DNA from: Alteromonas aquimaris
GTDB lineage: Bacteria; Pseudomonadota; Gammaproteobacteria; Enterobacterales; Alteromonadaceae
DNA length: 64,000 nucleotides
NCBI RefSeq assembly: GCF_026183695.1
Contig: NZ_JAPFRD010000011.1
Coordinates: forward strand, 802,271 to 866,270
Direction of reading: 5' to 3'
Shown: positions 1-9,734 of the stretch, in pieces
Numbering within the stretch: position 1 is the stretch's first letter
How the letters are laid out: each line of letters opens with the position of its first letter
The notes under the pieces: model-generated
What the model was told of the DNA's origin: nothing
What the model saw: only the letters and a program-made list of their open reading frames with translations
Databases searched by the model: none
Position numbers and translations under genes: made by a program

Positions 1-50
1 AAACAGGCCAGCGCAATCGCACTGGCACATGCAGTGAATTTGAATTTCAT
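1..50 (-). CDS. N-terminus of an exported protein, cut by the window edge
   Basis: Only the first 16 codons are inside the window. They read MKFKFTACASAIALAC, a basic start followed by a hydrophobic stretch, as in a Sec signal peptide or lipoprotein signal. An AAGGA ribosome site (61-65) lies 10 nt before the ATG at 48-50, which supports a real start. The mature protein is outside the window, so no function can be given. Confidence 0.55.
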   Translation of the reverse strand, partial: MKFKFTACASAIALAC

Positions 51-766
51 ATTGTTTGATTCCTTCGAAAACAACTGCCTATGTTGGATTTAGATCCAAT
101 CTTGTAAGGCGATAGCGTTGTTTATTTTTACTTGTTGAGTTGAGTGCTGAGCTCGTGTGAACTTCCTACTACTGCTTGGAATGTCAGTGACGACTAGTAA
201 CATAAGGTTGCTAACACAGTACTGATTAATATTAGAAAAACTTTATCTAACATCTAATCCTTGAGAAGAGAAAAGCATTTTTCAGGTCGATTTTTAGTCG
301 ACGCTGCCTACTATTACGTGAATGAAATTAAATTTCAACATTATTTTAACTTATGTGAAGGGGAGGGGTTTTTAAGCAGTGGAATGACAATGGGTATATT
401 AAAAAAAATGCATTTTTATGTGTACAGTGTCGGTAGGGCGTGAAAGCGTTTTCATATTGGTTGAGGGTTATAGGATAGCTTAATCTGTAAAAAAATTCTG
501 TCATGACGTAAATCAATATATAAAATCTGATAGGCCTATAGCTTTCTTATATGCACCGTTTATGCAAATCCGTGATCTAACACCGCAACGCAGCGTGCGC
601 TGGTTAGCAGTCAATTGTGCACATTCCAACCCAGCTTTGTTTGCGAGAAAAACGCGACCCCACCATTTTAATAAAGCGGGCAGGATTTATCAGCAAAACT
701 GCCCACAGAATTGAAAAGTGAGATGTAAGAAACGTAACGTGAAACGCCCTCACATCACCTCACAAA
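51..766. other. Non-coding stretch with no convincing gene
   Basis: This holds the upstream region of the leftward gene at the window edge and about 600 bases more. A 60-codon reading frame at 261-443 has no ribosome site and no recognisable sequence, so I did not call it. I see no clear repeat or RNA gene. Confidence 0.5.
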
Positions 767-1321
767 TTAGTCGTTTTTACTCCACTTAAAATCCTTAAAA
801 GGGTCATCAAGTGGCGTTTTCGCGAGATTGTTAATGTAGTTGCTCATGATTTTCTGACACATCACACAGACGATTTCTAAAAGGTGCTGATGGGTAAAGC
901 CTGCCTTGTAGAAATTTTCACGTTCGCTATCCGAAATATTAGAACGGTTTAATAAAATCGAACGCGTGGTTTGTCTTAACGTTTCTAACTTTTCGTCCGG
1001 TAACTTCTTTTCCTCTCGCAAGGCGGTAATGATTTCGTCATCTACGTCCATCTTCTTGGCAATAGCAGTATGGGCGGGGACGCAATAACCGCAGCCATGT
1101 TCCACGCTAACGCTTAGCCAAACGACGGTGAGCTCTGCTTTACTGAATGCGGTTTCCTGAGCCAGCCTATGAAGCGTTTGATATGCCTCCAGCGTGGCTG
1201 GAGATTCAGCCATTATGCCGTGAAGATTCGGGATCATTCCCATCTCATCTTCAGATTTTTTGAGTAAAGGCTTGGAATCTTCTGGCGCAGAATCTTTTGT
1301 ATGTATGGTAAAGGTAGTCAT
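767..1321 (-). CDS. AhpD-like carboxymuconolactone decarboxylase family protein
   Basis: A 184-residue protein of the AhpD/CMD fold. The core motif EHGCGYCVPAH carries the Glu, the CxxC pair and the downstream His used for thiol-disulphide chemistry in alkylhydroperoxidase D proteins. The N-terminal part (KKSEDEMGMIPNLHGIMAESP) is typical of the 'MGMVPNL' subgroup. I chose the ATG at 1319-1321 because an AAGGA site lies about 9 nt upstream; the open frame extends 26 codons further without support. It probably acts in the cytoplasm as a peroxidase-like or thiol-disulphide protein, but the substrate is unknown. It stands alone. Confidence 0.8.
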   Translation of the reverse strand: MTTFTIHTKDSAPEDSKPLLKKSEDEMGMIPNLHGIMAESPATLEAYQTLHRLAQETAFSKAELTVVWLSVSVEHGCGYCVPAHTAIAKKMDVDDEIITALREEKKLPDEKLETLRQTTRSILLNRSNISDSERENFYKAGFTHQHLLEIVCVMCQKIMSNYINNLAKTPLDDPFKDFKWSKND

Positions 1322-1572
1322 TAATCGTATCCTTTTTGACGTGTTTTTTGTAAACATCGAGTAACGATGTGGAAAAAGTAGATACGGCGTAAATTTCAAT
1401 AAAGGTGTTAAATTATTTTAAGAAAACCATAACTAATAATCGTTTATTTGACATAAGAATGGGCTAGAAAAAAGCTGGGTAAGGGGGAAGTATCCGGCCA
1501 TTTAGCCATGCATTAGTACATCCTGTGTAGGGACTGTTTAAATAGCCGCTGTTCCCTTTGGTCCTTAACCTG

Positions 1573-2163
1573 CTATTGCGTTCCCCATGGAGCTGGAGGT
1601 GTTTCCACAGGCTGCGTCAGGTCAAAATCTACTCTAAATTCCCGTCCTTCACGAACGAGTTGATAGCTGAAACTGTCAGGGTAAACGAACATTTTCCAAA
1701 TGTTGCCTATGGATTGTGGCAATCCTTTTTCAGCAAACATCCACTGCGTATAACTATCGGCGGGGAACGCCTGCACCTGCTCGAATCCAGGCCCGCTGGT
1801 GATACCGCCATACATAGTAACCTCATCTTCACTACCATCTTTATGCCGATGATCATGTTTTAAACTTAAGCCACTACCGGTTCGGGTAATAATCCAGGTA
1901 CGAGAATGATCTTTACCCACATGGAAAGGAATGAAAATCTGACGATCGTTACACTTGCTCACATGCATGATTAATGTTTTATTCTGAAAAGCAGCGGAGG
2001 GGGCGGTATCCGTTACGATGCGACCTGCAAATGCTTTTCCACACAGCGAGGAGAGCGCATCATAAAAAGCTTGTTGATTAGGGTGAGAATTCAGTGAAGG
2101 AAGCGCGGCGAGGCTTTGCATCGAGGCCAGCGTTAATCCAGCGAAAAGGGCATAAAACTTCAT
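1573..2163 (-). CDS. Exported protein of unknown function
   Basis: A 196-residue protein with a clear signal peptide (about residues 1-19, MKFYALFAGLTLASMQSLA). The mature part has two Cys (near positions 41 and 70) that could form a disulphide, and a polar centre with KHDHRHKDGSEDEVTMYGG. I recognise the type as a conserved exported protein of marine gammaproteobacteria, but know no function. The end is Pro-rich (VETPPAPWGTQ). It is monocistronic, with non-coding DNA on both sides. Confidence 0.7.
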   Translation of the reverse strand: MKFYALFAGLTLASMQSLAALPSLNSHPNQQAFYDALSSLCGKAFAGRIVTDTAPSAAFQNKTLIMHVSKCNDRQIFIPFHVGKDHSRTWIITRTGSGLSLKHDHRHKDGSEDEVTMYGGITSGPGFEQVQAFPADSYTQWMFAEKGLPQSIGNIWKMFVYPDSFSYQLVREGREFRVDFDLTQPVETPPAPWGTQ

Positions 2164-2420
2164 TGTGTTTATTCTTCATGGACACGTGATTTCGTTACTA
2201 TACCTTAACAGGTGAAGATCAATAGTGGTTTTTAGCACAGCTTACAAAGTGAAAGCTCATATATAAAGGACACGCCATCAGATCGCGGCGAAAGTTAAAA
2301 AGGCGCGCCCCCGGACAGCCCCTTCCGTAGACTTTCTGCGCAAAGCGGCAAGGACATCCCAACCCCTGACATCTAGACGTCCTATGATTTCCTAATCCAT
2401 GCAATACGTTTTCTCAGGAG

Positions 2421-3266
2421 TCAGTCGTTGCTATGCACATAAGAATCTTTCGCGGCTTCAAGATAAGGTAACGCAGAGACGCGTTCAAATTCGGGAGACG
2501 CATCAAACAGATAATTCAGTATATTCAGGTGGCCCGCACCATAGATAAGAATAATTTTGTCTCCTGGTTGGTAAGGCAATCGTTGTAAGTTTCTGAAGAT
2601 ACGCAGGTTTCGATTAAACCAGCGTCCGCTTTCGAAGTCGGCGCCAAAATAGGGCTGTGATGCAGTCTCGTACTTAAAGTGACCCACCAAGTAATTCCCG
2701 AGGGATTGACGGATTCTGTCAGCTTGGTTCAGCCTGATTAATTCCTCGGCAATACCTTGCTCCTTATAAACCGGCGTCCCGGCGGATATTTTCAATGCCT
2801 TGTCGGGTGGGTGAGTATAGAACCGGCTAAAACTACTTTTAGTTTCATCGACAGCCAGATATTCAGCGGTTGTATCGTATAATTTTCCCCATGTATCCAC
2901 ACCGTAAACCGTGCTTAATGACAATGATTTTGCGATCCTGAATCCTAACTGATAAGTCTCAGAACGGCCGGGAAGTTGGTTAGTGTTGAGATAACTGCGA
3001 TAGGCCTCGTGCAATTCCTTCGCGTGGTCGATTTTGTGCTCCACCACCACGTAATCGGCGTTAAACCCACGCAAACTTTCAACTATCTTTTCGATCTGCT
3101 TTTGATAAGCCGGATCTAACACATCAATTTGATCGCTGCTTGCAACTTGCTGAGTGTCAAGATTAGGGAATTCGAAATGAAAGGTTCCCACCGGCAGTAT
3201 TTTTACCGAGGCGTCAATGGGTAACGACGCTGCTAACATTGTCCAAAATATCAACGCTTTTTTCAT
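2421..3266 (-). CDS. Exported DUF5694 / TraB-TIKI-like protein
   Basis: A 281-residue protein with an N-terminal signal sequence (MKKALIFWTMLAASLPIDA). The mature part has the spaced motifs of the TraB/TIKI/EreA-like superfamily: LPVGTFHFEF near the start, DYVVVEHK in the middle, VYGVDTWG, and IILIYGAGHLNIL near the end. These supply the Glu and His residues thought to bind metal or form the active site. DUF5694 is the closest family I can name. The ATG at 3264-3266 is preceded by AAAGGTGAG; a GTG three codons upstream is less likely. Substrate is unknown. Confidence 0.72.
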   Translation of the reverse strand: MKKALIFWTMLAASLPIDASVKILPVGTFHFEFPNLDTQQVASSDQIDVLDPAYQKQIEKIVESLRGFNADYVVVEHKIDHAKELHEAYRSYLNTNQLPGRSETYQLGFRIAKSLSLSTVYGVDTWGKLYDTTAEYLAVDETKSSFSRFYTHPPDKALKISAGTPVYKEQGIAEELIRLNQADRIRQSLGNYLVGHFKYETASQPYFGADFESGRWFNRNLRIFRNLQRLPYQPGDKIILIYGAGHLNILNYLFDASPEFERVSALPYLEAAKDSYVHSND

Positions 3267-3732
3267 CAGTCTCACCTTTATTATGATGACGGGCAGGCTA
3301 GCAAAATTTGTGGTGTCCTTCAGTTCCTATTTGTAACAGCCAGTTAATGGGGAAAATACAGCAACCACCGCACTCTTCCATCCGCCGTTCTAACGGAAAC
3401 GAGAAAGAAGGAACAGCATAGCGTGAGAGCCGCGAATATCTCAGGCAAAACCAATCTGTGCAGTTCTGATCCATTCTGACCATTCTTAGCAATACACTTA
3501 ATATCCGATAGCTACGCGCAATGCTAACCTATAAAAACAAATAAGTTGCGACCAGGCTCTTTAATTTGAACACTCATCCAGGGCTCACTGAAGATGGACA
3601 ATGACAATCAGGTGTTAGGGGTAATTTTCCACACCCAGCGTGAGCAAGTATGGGCAGCAAGTTTTTATCCATGCAGTAGAAGGTTAACCTGCATTCCCCG
3701 CCAGTCGTGGTAATGATTATGATGAGTTAAAC
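3267..3732. other. Non-coding stretch before the KefB/C-like gene
   Basis: Divergent promoter space between the DUF5694 gene and the antiporter gene. A 64-codon minus-strand frame at 3298-3492 is Cys-rich but has no ribosome site and I do not call it. No repeat or RNA gene was seen. Confidence 0.45.
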
Positions 3733-5490
3733 ATGACGATACTTACTTCCATCGCAGTGTTTCTGGCTGCAGCTGTGATTGCTGTCCCTCTTTTCAAACG
3801 TCTGAGACTGGGGGGCATCCTAGGTTATCTAGTTGCCGGGGTGATTATTGGTCCCTTTGCATTAAATATTATTGGGCACCCTGAGACAATTTTACATTTT
3901 GCTGAACTAGGCGTGGTGCTCTTATTGTTTATCATTGGCCTGGAGCTTGAGCCACAAAAACTTTGGCGGATGCGTTATCACATTTGTTTAAGTGGAGGAG
4001 GGCAGTTAATCACAAGCGCCGCCGTCCTTGGCGTAGCCTGCTTTGCACTTTTATCTTTGTCCTCTCCGCATGCCTTAGTTATCGGACTGGCAGTGGCTCT
4101 TTCGTCTACCGCCTTTGCAATTCAGCTTATGAAAGAACAACGCATCTTCACTTCCCCCCCAGGCCAACTGGGTTTCGCGATGTTGCTGATGCAGGACCTG
4201 GCTGTCATTCCTATCTTGTTGCTGGTAGCGGGACTGGCCAAAGGAACAAGCGCTACAGATTCGCCCTGGTGGCTCAGCGTTATGGGCATAGTGAGCGTGT
4301 TAATCGCTGGACGTTATTTATTAAACCCGTTTCTTCGTGTCATCGCTCGCTACGGTAGTGAGGAAATTATGACGGCAGCATCTTTACTCATTGTCGCCGC
4401 CACCGCACTCGCAATGCAGCAAGCAGGACTCTCGATGGGCATGGGCGCTTTCGTGGCCGGCATGTTACTGGCAAATTCTAATTTCAAACACCAGCTGGAA
4501 GCTGAAATTGAACCGTTCAAAGGCTTATTGCTAGGTTTATTTTTTATCGCGATTGGCATGAATTTAGATATGGGCTTGTTGATAGAAAAACCCGCTTTTA
4601 TTGTTGCGTGCAGTATTGCGCTGATTGTGATTAAGACATCAATCATTTTCGTAATTTTAAAATTTAACAAGCAAACGTCCACCGACGCACTGCGAATTGG
4701 GTTGATGTTGTCTCAAGGCGGTGAGTTTGCGTTTGTGGTTATGACGCAAGCCACCGGGAACGGGTTGTTGGATGCAACCATTGCTAATCAGGTGACCCTC
4801 GTTGTGGGCATATCCATGGCATTGACGTCTCCTATGGTCATTCTCTACAGTAACTTATTTCATAGTAAGCACTGTCCCAGAGTGTATGACGATCATCGTG
4901 CGGAAGAAGAGCCTCGAGTCATCATCGCCGGTTTCGGCCGCTTCGGCCAAATTTCTGCCAGAATATTAGCAGCCAATCATATTCCGTTCACTGCCTTGGA
5001 CATCAATGCTGAACATATCGAGTTCGTCAATAAATTTGGCAACAAAGTGTTCTACGGAGACGCCACCAAACGCGACCTCCTTAAAAAAGCCGGCATAGAA
5101 GAAGCGCGGGTATTGCTTATAGCGGTGGATGATCAAGACGCTGCCATCACCATAGCTAAAATGGTCAAGGAGCAATTTCCGGATATTCACATTGTTGCTC
5201 GCGCGCGAAACCGAACCATGGCGATAGAGCTGCACCGATTAGAGGTGAGCTATATTGTTCGTGAGTTATGGGCAGGTAGTCTGGAGGCGGCAGATTTCCT
5301 TTTGCAGGCATACGGATATAGCGAAAACGAAGCCGACAGAATGATCTCAATATTTTCACGGCATGATCAGGAACTTTTGGACACGGCGAAAAAGCAACAA
5401 ATGGGTGAGCGGGAGTTAATTAAACTAAGTGGCAAAGGACGTGCCCAGCTGGAGTCATTGTTTAATGAGGACGCGGAAAATCTGAAGTAG
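3733..5490 (+). CDS. Monovalent cation:proton antiporter-2 family, KefB/KefC-like
   Basis: A 585-residue inner-membrane protein. Residues 1 to about 380 form 12-13 hydrophobic segments of the Na+/H+ exchanger fold, including FIIGLELEPQKLW, which matches the conserved GLEL(D/E)P loop of Kef proteins, and MLLMQDLAVIPILL, which holds the Asp of the transport site. Residues about 392-520 are a TrkA-N/RCK Rossmann domain with the nucleotide motif IIAGFGRFGQ. The usual role is K+ efflux in exchange for protons, protecting against electrophiles or pH stress. No KefF/KefG ancillary quinone reductase gene is adjacent, so glutathione gating is not shown. The gene is convergent with the isochorismatase-like gene that follows. 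Confidence 0.88.
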   Translation: MTILTSIAVFLAAAVIAVPLFKRLRLGGILGYLVAGVIIGPFALNIIGHPETILHFAELGVVLLLFIIGLELEPQKLWRMRYHICLSGGGQLITSAAVLGVACFALLSLSSPHALVIGLAVALSSTAFAIQLMKEQRIFTSPPGQLGFAMLLMQDLAVIPILLLVAGLAKGTSATDSPWWLSVMGIVSVLIAGRYLLNPFLRVIARYGSEEIMTAASLLIVAATALAMQQAGLSMGMGAFVAGMLLANSNFKHQLEAEIEPFKGLLLGLFFIAIGMNLDMGLLIEKPAFIVACSIALIVIKTSIIFVILKFNKQTSTDALRIGLMLSQGGEFAFVVMTQATGNGLLDATIANQVTLVVGISMALTSPMVILYSNLFHSKHCPRVYDDHRAEEEPRVIIAGFGRFGQISARILAANHIPFTALDINAEHIEFVNKFGNKVFYGDATKRDLLKKAGIEEARVLLIAVDDQDAAITIAKMVKEQFPDIHIVARARNRTMAIELHRLEVSYIVRELWAGSLEAADFLLQAYGYSENEADRMISIFSRHDQELLDTAKKQQMGERELIKLSGKGRAQLESLFNEDAENLK

Positions 5491-5605
5491 CTGCATTAGC
5501 ACATCATCGATTCAACTTCTTAAATTGTCGTCTGTTTGCTTAGGCGTTTAAATTCGGTAAACAATGTCATCAGATCAGAACGTTCTTCAGCACGAATGGT
5601 CTCTA

Positions 5606-6145
5606 TCACTTAATATGTTTTAAGATCTCTTTGAAGTGCACGTTATCGCTGCTCTGCATCATTTCAAACAAACACATTTCTAAGCCCGTGATATTCGCCC
5701 CAGCTAGTCTCATATTTTCAATGGCCAGATTAACATTTGCCGGCAACCTGGACGCAATACAATCAGCTACTACTTCAACCGTCAAACCTTTGGCCAATAA
5801 CCCTTTAACCGTCTGATACACACAAATGTGTGCTTCAATACCGGCAACCAACCAAGTGGGTTTATTAAGCTGGGAAATGTGGGTATTAATATGTTGTTCA
5901 TTTAACCCATTAAAGTGCGACTTTTCGAATGGTTCATAACTGAGTAAGCTGTTCAGGATTATCGGGTGGGTTGCACCTAAACCATCTGGATTTTGTTCCA
6001 GTACCACCACCGGAATCGAAAGCACCTGACAGCATTGGATCAGCGCGCGTATATTGAATAGCATGGTTTGGCTATTGCACACCAAGTTTGCCAGTTTTCC
6101 CTGAACATCCACCACCAATAAACCACAGTTTTCAGCTTTAATCAT
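5606..6145 (-). CDS. Isochorismatase-family cysteine hydrolase
   Basis: A 179-residue single-domain protein of the isochorismatase fold. The catalytic triad can be read as D13 (LLVVDVQ), K75 (PFEKSHF) and C108 (GIEAHICVYQT), with the usual cis-peptide region just before the Cys. The length fits YcaC- or nicotinamidase-like hydrolases, but the substrate cannot be told. The gene converges with the KefB/C-like gene and has no operon partner. A second member of this superfamily lies at about 27 kb. Confidence 0.82.
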   Translation of the reverse strand: MIKAENCGLLVVDVQGKLANLVCNSQTMLFNIRALIQCCQVLSIPVVVLEQNPDGLGATHPIILNSLLSYEPFEKSHFNGLNEQHINTHISQLNKPTWLVAGIEAHICVYQTVKGLLAKGLTVEVVADCIASRLPANVNLAIENMRLAGANITGLEMCLFEMMQSSDNVHFKEILKHIK

Positions 6146-6251
6146 TTCATCAATCCGATAAGTAAGGGGGGCTTATCCAGCAAATTTCTTCTTATACGTG
6201 ATCCGGCTTAAGTCCCTCAATGAAAATATCCTTCTTTGCCAGGCTTTGCAA

Positions 6252-7178
6252 TTAACGGTGCCTTGTGCTTTGCCTCGCTGCTGTTGTTTGCGGGTAAGAA
6301 TGTAATAGCAGACAGAGACTAATCATTCCCATACCAACCCAACCTAACATATCAAACTTTTCGCCCAGCAAGAGAATAGCCAATAAGGTTGCCACCACCG
6401 GTTCGAATAATGTGATCAAGGTAGCATTGCTGGCATCTACCGAGGTCAAGCCATAGCCGAACAGCAAATATCCTGCATACATAGGAACAAGTGCCATGTA
6501 AACTGAGACAGTGATATGTATAGGCGTTGCAAACAGATTGTCTCCGGTCAGCAACAGCGAAGGAACAAGAAGGCTGGCGGCGCCACCAAACAATGCCGCC
6601 ATGGACGATTGCGCCTTTACCCCTCGATTTATTAGTTGCTTCCCTACCCAGGAATACCCTGCATAGGTTAATCCGGCAACCAGTCCCAGCAGGATCCCCA
6701 ACTCTTGCACATGCCCCTGACTTATTGTTAATGGTCCAGGCATCTTTCCGTGCGCCAATAAGGTTATTCCAATAGCGCCGATAAGAAATCGAAACCACCA
6801 ACGAGACGAAATGCGCGTTTTACTATAAAGACACTCTATTACGGCAGCAAAAAACGGCGCGCTGGCAAGGGAAATCACAGTGCCAATCGCTACTCCTGAA
6901 AGACGCATGGAAGAATAAAAAGCAAGCGGATAAATTGCCACACATGCGCTTCCTACTATAAAAAGAAATGGGTAAGCCAGCAATTTAGCTTTATCTTTTT
7001 TCAGCCCAGGCCACGCCGTTATCAGCATCAATATGCCACCAAATCCCGTTGCGAAAGCGCCAATAGCAAGCGGGCTGACATCGGCTGAGTAACTTGCCGC
7101 AGTCCCTGTGGTGCCCCATAGTACGCTTGCCAAAACAATGGCAAATATTCCTTTCCTCTCAACGGTATGTAATGACAT
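6252..7178 (-). CDS. EamA/DMT-superfamily transporter
   Basis: A 308-residue membrane protein with ten hydrophobic segments in two EamA repeats (about residues 5-140 and 155-295). Motifs include VLWGTTGTAASY near the N-terminus and ATLITLFEPVVATLLAILLLGE in the second repeat, both characteristic of drug/metabolite exporters. I chose the ATG at 7176-7178, which has a GAAGAG site 6 nt upstream; a start 7 codons earlier lies almost on top of its potential ribosome site. It follows the AraC-type regulator gene in the same direction, so the regulator may control this exporter. The exported compound is unknown. Confidence 0.85.
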   Translation of the reverse strand: MSLHTVERKGIFAIVLASVLWGTTGTAASYSADVSPLAIGAFATGFGGILMLITAWPGLKKDKAKLLAYPFLFIVGSACVAIYPLAFYSSMRLSGVAIGTVISLASAPFFAAVIECLYSKTRISSRWWFRFLIGAIGITLLAHGKMPGPLTISQGHVQELGILLGLVAGLTYAGYSWVGKQLINRGVKAQSSMAALFGGAASLLVPSLLLTGDNLFATPIHITVSVYMALVPMYAGYLLFGYGLTSVDASNATLITLFEPVVATLLAILLLGEKFDMLGWVGMGMISLCLLLHSYPQTTAARQSTRHR

Positions 7179-7280
7179 AGACAGCTCTTCAAAATGCATC
7201 CTTAAGAGATGCTATAGTAAAGCTTTGTTTTTCGTATGACTTGACAAAAAGGCCGGTTTATTTGTCAGGTGAGGCGAACA

Positions 7281-8018
7281 TTAACGGTTGAATTTAGTGG
7301 GCGCGAAGCCACAATATTGGGAAAACTTCCGACTGAATGTGGAAAGGGTTGGGTAGCCCACCTGCTCCCCAATTTGTTGTAGGGGATAATCGGTATGTGT
7401 CAACAAAGCCTGAGCCTTTTCCATACGCACTTTCGTCACATATCGCATCGGTGTTAACCCGGTGTGCTGCTTAAATAACGATTTAAACTGTGTAGGACTT
7501 AAACACGCCTGCTGCGCTAGCTGCGTGATACTGAGCTTGTCAGCGAGGTGCTGGGCGATAAACAAAATAGATTTTGCGATACGACTGTCAATCCTTGGCA
7601 GTAGTGTCTGTCCATCGAGCAACTGATAAAAGGTGCTACACATTGACTGCTCTAAAGCAGGATTAATTTGCTGCTCCAATTGCTGTTCGACAAAGCTCAA
7701 ATAATAGCTTAGCGGGGCACTGAGAGAAAAGACCACCCCCGGGTAGGCTAGAATATTATCAGGAAGGGTAGGCAAATCAGCGACCACAAATTTCGCCAAG
7801 GAGTCTGCTGTAAACAAGTGGGTTGCGGTCCGTCTTACCACCACACATTCGCCAGGGGAAACTTTGCCGTTAAAGCATTCTACCTGAATGGAAATAACGC
7901 CCCGCAGCGGCATGACCAACTGATGAAACTCGTGCGAATGTTGAGTCGGCTTGGTGCTGTAAGAACGAATGGATAAGCTGGCTTTCATGAAATGCGATTG
8001 AGGTATCAGAAGAAACAT
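7281..8018 (-). CDS. AraC-family transcriptional regulator
   Basis: A 245-residue protein. The N-terminal half is cupin-like (HSHEFHQLVMPLRG, a sensing domain with His residues) and the C-terminal 100 residues are a double helix-turn-helix of the AraC/XylS type: LSITQLAQQACLSPTQFKSLF, then PLQQIGEQVGYPTLSTFSRKF ending in the typical P-x-x-F/Y. The gene lies 102 nt upstream of the EamA transporter gene on the same strand, a common pairing in which the regulator controls export or uptake of a small molecule. No good ribosome site is seen at the ATG (8016-8018), so the exact start is uncertain. Confidence 0.87.
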   Translation of the reverse strand: MFLLIPQSHFMKASLSIRSYSTKPTQHSHEFHQLVMPLRGVISIQVECFNGKVSPGECVVVRRTATHLFTADSLAKFVVADLPTLPDNILAYPGVVFSLSAPLSYYLSFVEQQLEQQINPALEQSMCSTFYQLLDGQTLLPRIDSRIAKSILFIAQHLADKLSITQLAQQACLSPTQFKSLFKQHTGLTPMRYVTKVRMEKAQALLTHTDYPLQQIGEQVGYPTLSTFSRKFSQYCGFAPTKFNR

Positions 8019-8354
8019 TATTATTATGCATGAGGGGCATCTTAGCTTAAAGTGCTAATCATTACAGCCTCAGGAATTCCCGCCCTTAGAAAGGCTTTGC
8101 CTTAACCAGGCATCGACAAATAAGTCATTAGCAAGGTAAACAAGCGCGCCTCTCCACCAGCACGGTGAATGTAGACGTATTACCCAGCGAAGAGGTGGAG
8201 CATATCGGTGCGGTCAGCGGGTAAACGTTGTTTCTCGCTGAGGGCTCGGCAAGATACAACGTGGCGGCCCTGTCAATTGTCGTCCAGACACACTCCCTTA
8301 CTCTCTTTCTCCTATTTACCATGAGACATGATTTGTTATGCAAACTAGTCGGCG
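8019..8354. other. Non-coding stretch downstream of the 8355-9167 gene
   Basis: A stretch of 336 bases between two minus-strand genes. Overlapping frames on both strands (8128-8373 and 8228-8422) have no ribosome sites and no recognisable motifs. The last part before 8018 should hold the promoter of the AraC-type gene. Nothing else is visible. Confidence 0.45.
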
Positions 8355-9167
8355 TTAATCGTCGGTCGGCCAAAACTGTGATAAGTGTCTTTCCGCAGTT
8401 TGTGTTACCACATCTTGGTTAAGCGCAAACTGTTCCCCCAAAAACACATGGGCCAGTTCATTGTCGGCAAGCGCTGTACACACAATATCCAGCGCATCAT
8501 CGATATTTTTACCTCCTTCGCAGTAACGCACATGATGTTCCACCTTGCCGTAACATTCTGTTTGTTGGGTAAACCACTTTTTGATGATCATCTTTCCCAG
8601 TTGTTTATAGCGTGCCTGGTGCGACCCAAAAATAATAAAAAAGGTTTTATCTAACGGTAAACTAGCCTGAGAGTTGATTTTATTTAACACCGCCACCGTT
8701 TTCTCAATTTCTTCCTTAGCCACGGTATCCATGGCCCTAGCGAAAAGAGGAGCCAAAGTGGACTTCAAGGTCGTCAAATCGATAAACTCATTGTGCTGGG
8801 GGTTGACTGCCCACTCCTCAACCACACAAAACAATTCCCGAATAACTGACATATGCGCTTCATCTTTGTGCGCGCGAATAAAATCGAGAATCTCGCCATA
8901 GTTGTCTGCGTACATCAATAGTAAAGGTAAGTGGGCTGCGGCTTTAATGTCATGATAATGTGGGCCCACTACCTCATGCTCATCCACCTCTTTTCCACAC
9001 TGGGCGATAATACGGTCATCCATGCGGATAACGAGCTGATACTCGCCTCCTAGAATCTGTTCCCTGAAGACGTGCTTCCTTTTTGCATAGCGCTCATGAA
9101 AGGTAAGATTAACGTGATGCAATGTGCCTTGTGAAGGGAGCTGCTGGGTATCTTTTAGAGAAGTCAT
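8355..9167 (-). CDS. Conserved protein of unknown function
   Basis: A 270-residue soluble protein. I do not recognise the family. The N-terminal part contains RKHVFREQILGGEYQLVIRMDDRIIAQCGKEV followed by HYHD; the rest is helical, with a final segment near NELAHVFLGEQFALNQDVV. There is no signal peptide and no membrane segment. The ATG at 9165-9167 fits an AAAGGA site 5 nt upstream better than the ATG two codons earlier. It is divergent from the small gene at 9294. Confidence 0.55.
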   Translation of the reverse strand: MTSLKDTQQLPSQGTLHHVNLTFHERYAKRKHVFREQILGGEYQLVIRMDDRIIAQCGKEVDEHEVVGPHYHDIKAAAHLPLLLMYADNYGEILDFIRAHKDEAHMSVIRELFCVVEEWAVNPQHNEFIDLTTLKSTLAPLFARAMDTVAKEEIEKTVAVLNKINSQASLPLDKTFFIIFGSHQARYKQLGKMIIKKWFTQQTECYGKVEHHVRYCEGGKNIDDALDIVCTALADNELAHVFLGEQFALNQDVVTQTAERHLSQFWPTDD

Positions 9168-9293
9168 TGGCATCCTTTTGGCTAAGGAAAGTATTGTCTA
9201 TACCTGAAAATTAGTACTTTTGTTCAATGGTAATACTGCAAAATAGATATTTAATAATATGTAGGAATAGATAATCTATGCTTGAGATATAAA

Positions 9294-9734
9294 ATGACGA
9301 AAAACGAGCAAAAAAACGTGGTTTCCAGCAGACACCAGTATCGTTTATTCACCGTTGACAACGTGTTATTTGATATACCCAGTAATGTATACGACGAAAA
9401 CGCTGTGAATGGGTGGTTTGAAGCGATAATCCAAGAAGGAAGAAAATTCGATAAATGGGTGATCTTTTCGATCCCTGATAGCAGTTTAACCATATCCGCC
9501 AGTGCTGCAACAAATCTTGGGGAACGCTTACCCCAGTTACGCCAGCACGGTTGTATCGGGATACTGTTGCTGGCGACTCATACCAATGCAAAAATTTTCC
9601 ATCATAGTGTGAAAGCCACTCCTGCCGACTTTGATTTCATCGTAAGTGAATCCATGGAATTTCTGTGTCAGCAAGCTGAACAGCTATTGGGTGAGCAAGG
9701 TAGGCTAAACATTTTTAATGTTCATCAGCGATAG
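9294..9734 (+). CDS. Small soluble protein of unknown function
   Basis: A 146-residue protein with alternating strands and helices (KWVIFSIPDSSLTISASAATNLGERLPQL; CIGILLLATHTNAKIF). The pattern is loosely reminiscent of a STAS-like or other small alpha/beta fold, but this is a guess. The start at ATG 9294 has a GAGA site 7 nt upstream. Its 3' end overlaps the 3' end of the convergent FAD-protein gene by 30 nt. Confidence 0.5.
   Translation: MTKNEQKNVVSSRHQYRLFTVDNVLFDIPSNVYDENAVNGWFEAIIQEGRKFDKWVIFSIPDSSLTISASAATNLGERLPQLRQHGCIGILLLATHTNAKIFHHSVKATPADFDFIVSESMEFLCQQAEQLLGEQGRLNIFNVHQR

Noticed and set aside
2219..2404. A 61-codon minus-strand frame
   Set aside because: No ribosome site and no domain; probably chance.
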